From an uncultured Prevotellaceae bacterium (GTDB taxonomy: Bacteria > Bacteroidota > Bacteroidia > Bacteroidales > Bacteroidaceae), in contig CAMHUU010000011.1 of assembly GCA_946188395.1 (NCBI GenBank), positions 1 through 64,000 of the forward strand: 64,000 nt of DNA, read 5' to 3'. The notes below the pieces were generated by a model. It did no database searches and was not told where the DNA came from. It worked only from the letters and a program-made list of their open reading frames with translations. The translations under genes were made by a program, and so were the position numbers. This document shows, in pieces, positions 33,764 to 43,186 of this stretch; positions within the stretch are counted from its first letter, which is position 1, and each line of letters begins with the position of its first letter.

Positions 33764-35038
33764 TGTCTCGTCCTGCTGGGCGGTCTGATGCACCAGACGA
33801 TTCTTCTTCAGGAAACGCAGACGGTTCAGTGCCTGTCTGCGGGCACGGTAAATCTGGAAACGATAGACACACAGCGTCAGGAAGAAGTAGCATGCCACAT
33901 GAATCCAAAGGATGCGATACTCCGTGAGTACGTCGCCCAGACTGGCTCCCATGGAGTTCAACCGCACGTAGGCACGGGCGCCAAACGTCGATGGGAACAG
34001 CCAAGAGACGCCCTGCCACATGCCAGGAATATTGGACTGCGGCCAGGAGACACCCGTCATGAACAGCAACGGAATAGATACGAAGACCATGAGCAGCATG
34101 ACATTCTCGCGATATTTCACCATACACGACACCACCATGCCAAAGAAGATGCACGCCAGCGTGTAGGGAATCATCAGTACCAAAAGCGTATGGCCAGTAG
34201 CCAACTGCGGGAAATGGAACATTTTCGGTACGATAACCACCAGCCAGGTACCCATGACAGCATAAATCATCAGATAGCACATGGCCTTGCCCAGCACGAT
34301 AGGCAGCGTCTTGTGATAGCGTGAGTCGCCCACAGGAATAAGGTTACGATAGGCATTCTCGTCGCGTGCTGTACCTGCCGCAAGACCAATGCCAAGCACC
34401 AGTGTCTGCTGCAGGATGAGCATCAGCACAGCAGGCAGGATGAACGATCCGTAACCGCCCTGGGGATTGAAGATGGGCACATCGGCATAGTCCAGCGGAC
34501 GGGCTGCAATGGCCTCCTCGCGAGCTGTATACTGTCGGCTCAGCTTCGTCTGGATTTGCTGCCCCATCTCCAGAGTGACTAGGCGCGCCGTCTGGAAGAT
34601 GGCCTTGTAGGTCAGCATGAGGCTCATGTCGCAATAGACGCTGATAACGCCCTGTTCCATGCGCAGCACATGGGTTTCGAAGTCCTCAGGAATGAAATAG
34701 ACACCCTTGACCAGCTGACGACTCACCAACGACTTTGCCTCGTCCAGGTCCTGTGCATAACACTTCACGTGGACATCGGCAGAAGCGTCGCACATACGGA
34801 TGAACTGACGCGACAGCGCAGAGTGCGACTGGTCGACGACACAAACGGGCACGTCGTGTACCGTCTCGTTGTTGTATATCCACGAGTATAGCAAGGGATA
34901 GACCAGCGGCACGATGATGAAGAAGATGAGCACGCCCTCGTCCTTCATCGCCTGCGTCATTTCCTTTCGCCAGATGTAGCAGGCATTCTCTATGTCTTTG
35001 TATAGGTTACGGAATATAGACATAAGTGAGCATTGCAT
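33755..35038 (-). CDS. ABC-2 type transporter permease (YbhS/R-like)
   Basis: N-terminal TM and large extracytoplasmic domain, then multi-TM ABC2 membrane region. Confidence 0.85.
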   Translation of the reverse strand: MQCSLMSIFRNLYKDIENACYIWRKEMTQAMKDEGVLIFFIIVPLVYPLLYSWIYNNETVHDVPVCVVDQSHSALSRQFIRMCDASADVHVKCYAQDLDEAKSLVSRQLVKGVYFIPEDFETHVLRMEQGVISVYCDMSLMLTYKAIFQTARLVTLEMGQQIQTKLSRQYTAREEAIAARPLDYADVPIFNPQGGYGSFILPAVLMLILQQTLVLGIGLAAGTARDENAYRNLIPVGDSRYHKTLPIVLGKAMCYLMIYAVMGTWLVVIVPKMFHFPQLATGHTLLVLMIPYTLACIFFGMVVSCMVKYRENVMLLMVFVSIPLLFMTGVSWPQSNIPGMWQGVSWLFPSTFGARAYVRLNSMGASLGDVLTEYRILWIHVACYFFLTLCVYRFQIYRARRQALNRLRFLKKNRLVHQTAQQDETSA

Positions 35039-36173
35039 TCTTTATTTTCCCCACCACGAGCCAGGGCAGCAGTATGAATGCCGCCAGGGCAGCCAAGTGG
35101 AACCACGCCTCGACGAGCGGGAAGCCGTTGAGGACGGTGATTTGATATATCATGTAGTAATGACGCAAGGGGAAGAGCCACGACAACGACTGTAGCGCAC
35201 CATCCATGCCCATGACAGGGAATGCGGAACCAGCCATCGAAATGCTGAGCACCGCCCATAGCGAGCAGACACTCATCGACATGCGCAGCGACGGCAACAA
35301 CCCGAAGGCGAAGATGCCGAAGCCCTGACAGGGCAGTACGTGCATCAGTCCCAGCAATACCAGCATCCACGGACTGCCCAGATGCGGAAAGTGCAACACG
35401 TAGAATACATAGTATTCATAACCATAGACAATGGCCAGCCAGATGAATGTCTGCGGCAGGAATTTGCCCAACAATGCCGTCAGCATGTGGTTGTCGGCCA
35501 TCTCGAGCCAACGCTTCGACGAGTTGAACTTCAACTCCGTACCCAGCGAATAGGCTGAGATGAGGAAGATGAACAGCATGATCATGCCAGGCACAATCAT
35601 CGTCGTCAAATAGGCATTATAGCTGGTCCACGGGTTGGCTATCTGGTGAACGTCCAGAGTGACGGGCTGCAGGAACGTCATAATCTGATCGTCCGTAAAG
35701 CCTTTCGCACGCATCGTCGCCTGTCCAACGGCAGCAGAGCCCAGCGTCGAAATGGTCTTCAAGTCCTTCATCAGCAGGGCGCCGGCAGCCAGCGTCGTAT
35801 AAGAATAATAGTACGATATCTTGGGCTGGCGGGATGCCATCAGTTTCTCCGTCGTACCCTTGGGAATGTAGAGGAATCCGTAGATTTCGTTTTGCTGAAT
35901 GGCCTTTCGGGCCTCTGTGATATTGGGATAGTGAGCCACGATGCGCGACATCTGGAATCCGTCGAGTCGTCGCGCCAGCGAGCGCGATGTGGAGGTATTG
36001 TCCAGGTCGACAATACCTATAGGCATACTGGTAGGCAGACCGTCGTCCATCAGCGAGGTGAAGAAGAACATCACCAGCAACGGGAACAGCACCATGCAGA
36101 AGCGATAGATGTGATTCTGACGCAGAATCAGCAACTCTCGCAACATGATATCGTATACCTGCCTAAGCCTCAT
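35007..36173 (-). CDS. ABC-2 type transporter permease (second copy)
   Basis: Same architecture; overlaps the other permease by 32 nt. Confidence 0.85.
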   Translation of the reverse strand: MRLRQVYDIMLRELLILRQNHIYRFCMVLFPLLVMFFFTSLMDDGLPTSMPIGIVDLDNTSTSRSLARRLDGFQMSRIVAHYPNITEARKAIQQNEIYGFLYIPKGTTEKLMASRQPKISYYYSYTTLAAGALLMKDLKTISTLGSAAVGQATMRAKGFTDDQIMTFLQPVTLDVHQIANPWTSYNAYLTTMIVPGMIMLFIFLISAYSLGTELKFNSSKRWLEMADNHMLTALLGKFLPQTFIWLAIVYGYEYYVFYVLHFPHLGSPWMLVLLGLMHVLPCQGFGIFAFGLLPSLRMSMSVCSLWAVLSISMAGSAFPVMGMDGALQSLSWLFPLRHYYMIYQITVLNGFPLVEAWFHLAALAAFILLPWLVVGKIKNAMLTYVYIP

Positions 36174-36179
36174 CGTATC

Positions 36180-36215
36180 TCATTCCTCATTACTCATTTC
36201 TCATTTGATAATGAG
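36180..36215. repeat. CTCATT(A/T)C heptad repeat between hlyD-like and permease genes
   Basis: ctcattcctcattactcatttctcatttgataatga. Confidence 0.7.
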
Positions 36216-37184
36216 CGACATTCCTGGGCGCAAGCCCTCGAACTTCTCCGTCGGACGGGCCTTGACCTCGAAGGTCTTCAGGTCGTACTGGCCGTTGGCC
36301 TTGGTGGCCTTCCATACAGCATACGAGCCCTGGTCCTTCAGATAGTAGACCTTCATCTCGATATCCTTGTTGAAGGCAGGAACGAACGCCTTGATGGTGC
36401 TGCCCACCTGGATGCCGTTCAACTGGTCCTCGCGGACGTTGAACGTGCCCCACATGTCGTTCATCATCGAGATGGTCATGATGGGCGAACCCGTACCGAC
36501 CAACTCACCCACCTTGGGATAGATGCTGCTCACCTCGCCCTCCATCTGGGCGATCTGCACGGTTTCGTGGATGTAGCTGTTCACCTCCTGCACGGCACCC
36601 TTGGCACGTCCCACCTGGGCGGCAGCAGCCAGCTTATCCTCACGACGGGCACCGTTCTGGGCCATCTGATACTGGCTCTCGGCAGCCTTGCACTGGGCCT
36701 CCATAGCCTTGTAGTTGGCATAGACCTCGTCGCGCTTCTGGGCCGACACCACACCCTCGTCAAACAGACGCTGGATGCGCTGATACGACTTCTCGGCAAT
36801 CTCCAGTCCGGCCTTAGCCTGTTGCCACAGCTGGAAGGCACCCTGAATCTGCTCCTGACGGGCTCCGTTCTGCGCCTTCAGTTCCAAAGCGGCAGCAGCA
36901 TCCTGAGCGCTCTGGGCCTGTTCCATCTTCGCACGCACCTCGGGGGCGTCCAGAATGGCCAGTGTGTCGCCGACCTTCACATAGTCACCTTCCTTCACGC
37001 GTATTTCCAGGATGCGTCCAGGCACCTTGCTCGACACGCGGTATTCACTGACTTCCACCTGTCCCTGAATCAATTCGGGATCACGGCCCAACGCAAAGAA
37101 TCCTATCAGGGCCACGATAATCACGGCTGCTGCAAATCCGACGATTGCAAGCAGAATGTTGTTATGTTGTGTTTTTGCTGACAT
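36201..37184 (-). CDS. HlyD/membrane-fusion family periplasmic adaptor
   Basis: VSEYRVSSKVPGRILEIRVKEGDYVKVGDTLAILD. Confidence 0.92.
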   Translation of the reverse strand: MSAKTQHNNILLAIVGFAAAVIIVALIGFFALGRDPELIQGQVEVSEYRVSSKVPGRILEIRVKEGDYVKVGDTLAILDAPEVRAKMEQAQSAQDAAAALELKAQNGARQEQIQGAFQLWQQAKAGLEIAEKSYQRIQRLFDEGVVSAQKRDEVYANYKAMEAQCKAAESQYQMAQNGARREDKLAAAAQVGRAKGAVQEVNSYIHETVQIAQMEGEVSSIYPKVGELVGTGSPIMTISMMNDMWGTFNVREDQLNGIQVGSTIKAFVPAFNKDIEMKVYYLKDQGSYAVWKATKANGQYDLKTFEVKARPTEKFEGLRPGMSLIIK

Positions 37185-37190
37185 AATATC

Positions 37191-37226
37191 TTAATTCTCA
37201 ATTATCAATTTTCAATTATCAATTAC
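37191..37226. repeat. TCAATTA-type heptad repeat between tolC-like and hlyD-like genes
   Basis: ttaattctcaattatcaattttcaattatcaattac. Confidence 0.7.
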
Positions 37227-38727
37227 TCAACGTGCCAAGGGCCTTCTGCAGGTTCACCTGGCTGAGTTTGACATCAATTTCTGCATCTATCTTCTGAGAC
37301 TGGGCCTGCAGCCATGCCGTCTGAGCCTCCATGACGGTGGTCGACGAGATGACGCCCTCGCGGAATCCAAGGTCGGCCGTACGCAGGTTCTCATCGGCCT
37401 TGCGGATGTTGGCCCTGCTCATCTCCAGTTTCCTGTTCGCCTCGCGAACCTGGAAATTGCTCTGGTTCACCTGCAGGGTAATTTTTTCACGCGCTTCGTC
37501 CATCTGCAGTCGCGCTATGGTCGTCGCACCCTTCGAGGCACGCACCTTATAGGTCACGTCGCCCCAGTTCCAAATGGGGACACGCACCATCACGCCGACG
37601 TTCCACACGCCTCCGAACTTACGCTGGAAACCGTTAAACAGGTTGGGGTTCGACACCGCATAGCCACCCATCAGCGCCACCTGCGGCAGATTGCCGGCCT
37701 TCAGCACATTCGTCAGCTGCTTGCTCATGTCGACCATGTTCTGCAGCTGGCGCAACTCCGGACGGTTCTCCAGAGCCTGCTCCACCTCCAATTGCGGGGC
37801 CAGCTCGACGGCATCCAGATCGTCACGCTCCTCGTCGACCAGCACAATCTGCTCCGACATAGGCAGTCCGCACAGCTGGCAGAGCAGCATCTTCGACAGC
37901 ACCAGTCCGTCGTCGACCTTCGTCAGCATCATCTCGGCTTCGTTCACCTTCACGCTGACGCTCAGCCCTTCGCTACGCGTGGCCACGCCCTGCTCTATCA
38001 TCTTCTGCACGTCGCCGTCCAGCTTCTTCACCAGGTCCACATAGCCCTGGGCCAGTTTCTGCTTGTGACGCAACGACACCACCTGCCAGTAGGCCTTGTC
38101 AATATTATATAAGGTAAGCTGGCGCTTCTGTTCTGCTGAATTAGCTGCCAGGTCCTCGCCGATGTCAGCCATCTTGTTCATGGCGATGATGGCACCACCC
38201 ATGAATACGGGCTGCGTCACCATGACGGCTCCGGCAAACATGTTTCGCGTGTCGGTATGAAACGCATCGACAATGCGCTGCCCCACTCCATTAATAGGAG
38301 CACCGATACCAGCGGCCAGCTGCGACAGGTTGCCGGCAATGCCCTCAGGAGTAATTCCTAGCGAGCCCAGCAGTTGCCAAACGGAAGCAGGCACTTGCGA
38401 CATAATCTCGCCGGCCTTCCCCGTTACTCCAGAGGTCAGCGATGTGCCCAGATTCGACAGCGTCTCCTTCTGGTCGTCGCTGAGCAGCGAAATCTCCCTG
38501 CTGGTCCATTCGTAGCCGCCCAGCGCACTGACGTGCGGCAGGTACTTCGTACGCGCCGACTTACGCAGATTGGCAGCCACATCCTGCTTCACGCGCGCCA
38601 TGCTGAGCTCCTTGTTGTTGCGGAGCGCCATGGCCCTGCAACTGTCCAGCGAGAGCAGCTGTTGCGCATCGGCAGGCAAACAGCCTAAAGCCAAAAACCA
38701 AAAGCTAAAAGCCAAATTCTTGTTCAT
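37219..38727 (-). CDS. TolC-family outer membrane efflux protein
   Basis: LSLDSCRAMALRNNKELSMARVKQDVAANLRKSARTKYLPHVSALGGYEW and coiled-coil repeats. Confidence 0.92.
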   Translation of the reverse strand: MNKNLAFSFWFLALGCLPADAQQLLSLDSCRAMALRNNKELSMARVKQDVAANLRKSARTKYLPHVSALGGYEWTSREISLLSDDQKETLSNLGTSLTSGVTGKAGEIMSQVPASVWQLLGSLGITPEGIAGNLSQLAAGIGAPINGVGQRIVDAFHTDTRNMFAGAVMVTQPVFMGGAIIAMNKMADIGEDLAANSAEQKRQLTLYNIDKAYWQVVSLRHKQKLAQGYVDLVKKLDGDVQKMIEQGVATRSEGLSVSVKVNEAEMMLTKVDDGLVLSKMLLCQLCGLPMSEQIVLVDEERDDLDAVELAPQLEVEQALENRPELRQLQNMVDMSKQLTNVLKAGNLPQVALMGGYAVSNPNLFNGFQRKFGGVWNVGVMVRVPIWNWGDVTYKVRASKGATTIARLQMDEAREKITLQVNQSNFQVREANRKLEMSRANIRKADENLRTADLGFREGVISSTTVMEAQTAWLQAQSQKIDAEIDVKLSQVNLQKALGTLSN

Positions 38728-38730
38728 GCT

Positions 38731-39597
38731 CTATTTATTATACGTAAAGTTTCTTGATCCGATAGCCTGTCCGTCGCAGAAGATGCTGACATTATACTGA
38801 CCGCCGCCCAGGTATTCGTTCACCGTCCAGTACAGCGTCAGGGCCGTCTCCTCGCCAGTATATTCCACATCCTTCTTCATCGACCAGGCCAGCTGCTTGC
38901 CGCTATACTCGAAAGTACCGCCGCCATTGAGCACCTCGCCCTCGGGGGTTGTCACACGGACATACACCGAACGGGTACCGTTGCTCGCCGTCACGTTCTT
39001 CGTAATGGCAAACGACACCGCCAGCGTCTTGGCATTCTTCATGTATTTCTCCGTCTTGCCCTTCTTGCTCAGCGGTGTCAGCGAGATATTCGTTGCGTCC
39101 AGCTGGGCGGCAATGGCCACCTTCTCCGACAGCGACGCCTTCTCCGACGTCAGCGCCTGGTTCTGCTGGGTGCTCTGTGCCAACTCCGAACGCACGCGGT
39201 CGTTCTCCGTCATCAGGTCCTGATTCAGACGGTTCAGCGAGTCAATCTGCAGGACATACGAGCGCAGCACGGCACGCACCGTGGCCAGCTCCTTCTTCAG
39301 ACGGGTAATCTCGGCGGCATCGCTGGCATGCGTGCGCTTCAATTCCTCCAGCAACTTCTGCGTACGCTCCTGTTCCTGCGTCAGCTCGGCAATAATCGAG
39401 TCGTTCTTGATATAGTTCTTCATCTCGCTATACTGCAGGGCGAAGTTCTGGTATTCCTTCTCCATCTCCTGCTTGTCCAGCTCGGCCAGCTCCTGCATGT
39501 CCTGATTGGTCTGCTTCTCTTGCATCAGACTATAGCCCAGCCAACCCAGGGCGGCCAACAGCACAACGATGATGCCTATAAATACTTTTTTATCCAT
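38731..39597 (-). CDS. Membrane-anchored coiled-coil hypothetical protein
   Basis: N-terminal TM then long coiled coil and beta-rich C-terminus. Confidence 0.7.
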   Translation of the reverse strand: MDKKVFIGIIVVLLAALGWLGYSLMQEKQTNQDMQELAELDKQEMEKEYQNFALQYSEMKNYIKNDSIIAELTQEQERTQKLLEELKRTHASDAAEITRLKKELATVRAVLRSYVLQIDSLNRLNQDLMTENDRVRSELAQSTQQNQALTSEKASLSEKVAIAAQLDATNISLTPLSKKGKTEKYMKNAKTLAVSFAITKNVTASNGTRSVYVRVTTPEGEVLNGGGTFEYSGKQLAWSMKKDVEYTGEETALTLYWTVNEYLGGGQYNVSIFCDGQAIGSRNFTYNK

Positions 39598-39718
39598 AAT
39601 TCGTTGAATTTGGCTGCAAATTTAGTCTTTTTCTACGAAAAAAACGAAGAATTGTTGCGCGTTTTCAATTTATTCACTATATTTGCATCATTATTAACGC
39701 TCACAAGACCTAAAACTG

Positions 39719-39940
39719 ATGAACAAGGACGGGTTTCTCTATAAAGTCTTCGACCTCTATTACGACGGTTTCCGCTCTATGAAGCTGGGGCGCACCCTGT
39801 GGGCCGTCATTCTCATCAAGCTGTTCATCATTTTCATCGTGCTCAAGCTGCTCTTCTTCCCCAACTTCCTGAAAGAGCATGCCGAGGAGGGGCAGGAGTC
39901 CGACTTCGTCGCCACCGAGATGATCGATCGCGCCAATTGA
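39719..39940 (+). CDS. DUF4492-like small membrane protein upstream of cydAB
   Basis: MNKDGFLYKVFDLYYDGFRSMKLGRTLWAVILIKLFIIFIVLKLLFFPNFL; position before cydA. Confidence 0.85.
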   Translation: MNKDGFLYKVFDLYYDGFRSMKLGRTLWAVILIKLFIIFIVLKLLFFPNFLKEHAEEGQESDFVATEMIDRAN

Positions 39941-39966
39941 ACAATAACGACACTTAAAACCAAAAT

Positions 39967-41661
39967 ATGATGACAAACGACTTATTACTGAACATCGACG
40001 CCAGCTCCATCGACTGGGCAAGAGCGCAATTCGCACTGACGGCCATCTACCATTGGCTGTTCGTTCCGCTAACCCTCGGACTGGCTGTCGTCATGGGCAT
40101 CTGCGAAACCTGCTGGTATCGCACCCTCAATCAATCAAAAGGAGCAGTTGTCGACACTTTCTGGCGCGACTGCGCACAGTTCTGGCAACGGCTCTTCGGC
40201 ATCAATTTCGCCATGGGCGTCGCCACAGGCATCATCCTCGAATTCGAGTTCGGCACCAACTGGTCGAACTATTCCTGGTTCGTCGGCGACATCTTCGGAG
40301 CCCCGCTGGCCGTCGAAGGCATCGTAGCCTTCTTCATGGAGTCCACCTTCGTGGCGGTGATGTACTTCGGCTGGAAGAAGGTGTCACCCGGTTTCCACCT
40401 CGCCTCCACATGGCTCACAGGTCTGGGAGCCACCATTTCCGCCTGGTGGATTCTCGTGGCCAACGCCTGGATGCAGTGTCCCGTAGGCTGCGAGTTCAAC
40501 CCCGACACCATGCGCAACGAGATGGTGTCGTTCCTCGATGTCGCCCTCTCGCCCTTCGCCATCGACAAGTTCTGCCACACCGTCATCTCCTCATGGATTG
40601 TCGGTGCCATCTTCGTCGTGGCAGTATGCTGCTGGTATCTCATGAAAAAGCGCGACACCAAGCTCGCCATCGAGAGCATGAAGATTGCCGCCATCGTTGG
40701 TCTCGTCGCCTCGCTGGGAGCAGCCCTCACCGGCCATAAGTCCGGACAGAGCGTCGCCCAGGCACAGCCCATGAAGCTGGCAGCCATGGAGGCGCTCTAC
40801 AACGGTGGCACCGACGTCGGTCTGACGGCCATTGCATGGGTGAATCCGCTCTGTCAGCCCGACTACCTGTCGGAAGGCGAAGCACCCCTGAAGATCGACC
40901 TACCCTACGGTCTCTCCATGATGGCCACCAACGACATTCATGGCTATGTGCCTGGCATCAACGACCTGCTGAACGGCTACACCCGTCCCGATGGTACCCG
41001 CGAGCCGTCAGCCGATGAAAAAATCCAACGCGGGCGTCAGGCCATCACCGCCCTCGCCGCCTATCGCAAGGCCAAGAAGGAAGGTGCAGACCAGGCAACT
41101 CTCAACTCTCATCTTTCAACTATCAACTCGAATATGCAGTACTTCGGCTACGGCTATGTCAAGGACAAGGCCGACCTCGTGCCCTACATTCCCGTCAACT
41201 TCTGGGCGTTCCGCATCATGGTCGGACTGGGCTGCATCTTCATCCTGTTCTTTGCACTGATTGTCATTCTGACCTTCAAGATACCGTTCCTCACCATCTT
41301 CACCCGCCGACTGCTGGCCACCGTCGGACTGTTGCCCGAGACCGCTGCCGACGAAAACCAGGTGACGGGACTGCCCGCCTGGCATTATTGGCTGGCCATC
41401 GCCCTCGTGCCGCTGGCCTACATCGCCTCCGAGAGTGGCTGGATTGTGGCCGAGTTGGGACGCCAGCCCTGGACCATTCAGGACATGCTGCCCACCTGGG
41501 TGGCTGTCAGCGACATCGAAGGCTTCAGCGTAGCGCTGACGTTCTTCCTGTTCCTGTTCCTCTTCACGCTCATGCTCGCTGTCGAAATCAGCATCCTCAT
41601 CAAGCAAATCCACAAGGGCCCAGAGTACACGGACCATCCTTCTCTAAACTCTAATCTCTAA
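39967..41661 (+). CDS. cydA: Cytochrome bd ubiquinol oxidase subunit I
   Basis: DWARAQFALTAIYHWLFVPLTLGLAVVMGICET; GRQPWTIQDMLPT. Confidence 0.96.
   Translation: MMTNDLLLNIDASSIDWARAQFALTAIYHWLFVPLTLGLAVVMGICETCWYRTLNQSKGAVVDTFWRDCAQFWQRLFGINFAMGVATGIILEFEFGTNWSNYSWFVGDIFGAPLAVEGIVAFFMESTFVAVMYFGWKKVSPGFHLASTWLTGLGATISAWWILVANAWMQCPVGCEFNPDTMRNEMVSFLDVALSPFAIDKFCHTVISSWIVGAIFVVAVCCWYLMKKRDTKLAIESMKIAAIVGLVASLGAALTGHKSGQSVAQAQPMKLAAMEALYNGGTDVGLTAIAWVNPLCQPDYLSEGEAPLKIDLPYGLSMMATNDIHGYVPGINDLLNGYTRPDGTREPSADEKIQRGRQAITALAAYRKAKKEGADQATLNSHLSTINSNMQYFGYGYVKDKADLVPYIPVNFWAFRIMVGLGCIFILFFALIVILTFKIPFLTIFTRRLLATVGLLPETAADENQVTGLPAWHYWLAIALVPLAYIASESGWIVAELGRQPWTIQDMLPTWVAVSDIEGFSVALTFFLFLFLFTLMLAVEISILIKQIHKGPEYTDHPSLNSNL
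41097..41129 (+). repeat. In-frame CTCAACT-type array inside cydA
   Basis: caactctcaactctcatctttcaactatcaact, encoding ATLNSHLSTINS. Confidence 0.85.
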
Positions 41662-41700
41662 ACTCTAATCTCTAAACTCTAAACTCTAAACTCTAAACTA
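41641..41700 (+). repeat. About 60-bp CTCTAAA/CTCTAAT heptad array between cydA and cydB
   Basis: tctctaaactctaatctctaaactctaatctctaaactctaaactctaaactctaaacta. Confidence 0.95.
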
Positions 41701-41702
41701 AT

Positions 41703-42872
<1,170 letters not shown>

Positions 42873-42890
42873 TCATCTCGCACAACACCA

Positions 42891-42928
42891 AAAAGTCGGA
42901 CTGACCAACCCTCAGCCCGACTTTTTTT
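42891..42928 (+). terminator. Terminator after cydB
   Basis: AAAAGTCGG...CCGACTTTTTTT. Confidence 0.85.
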
Positions 42929-43086
42929 ACCTTTTCTTGAGGTAGCAAAAAAAATCCTGCACCTCGTGCTACTGAAGGGCGTTTTCAATAGTTCCTTTGA
43001 CTCGTTCAGATAGGGCCTTATAGGGTACAAGCCCCGTCCGAACAAGGAACAAGTGCCGTTGGAACAGGGATTCCGAGCCTACCTGG

Positions 43087-43152
43087 CAACCGTTTGCATT
43101 AGCCCAAACAACCGTTTGCGCCTACGCAAACGACCGTGCGCGTATACGCAAA
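43087..43152. repeat. Three contiguous 22-nt units (CAACCGTTTGCNNNNNNNCAAA-like)
   Basis: caaccgtttgcattagcccaaa / caaccgtttgcgcctacgcaaa / cgaccgtgcgcgtatacgcaaa. Confidence 0.85.
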
Positions 43153-43186
43153 AGATATAACCTAATTTTTGAAGGGGTGTTGGAAT

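Noticed and set aside
35646-37181. 511-aa plus-strand ORF
   Set aside because: Antisense to the permease and HlyD genes; crosses a repeat-containing gene boundary
43087-43152. CRISPR-like array
   Set aside because: The 22-nt units are contiguous without spacers and no cas genes are present
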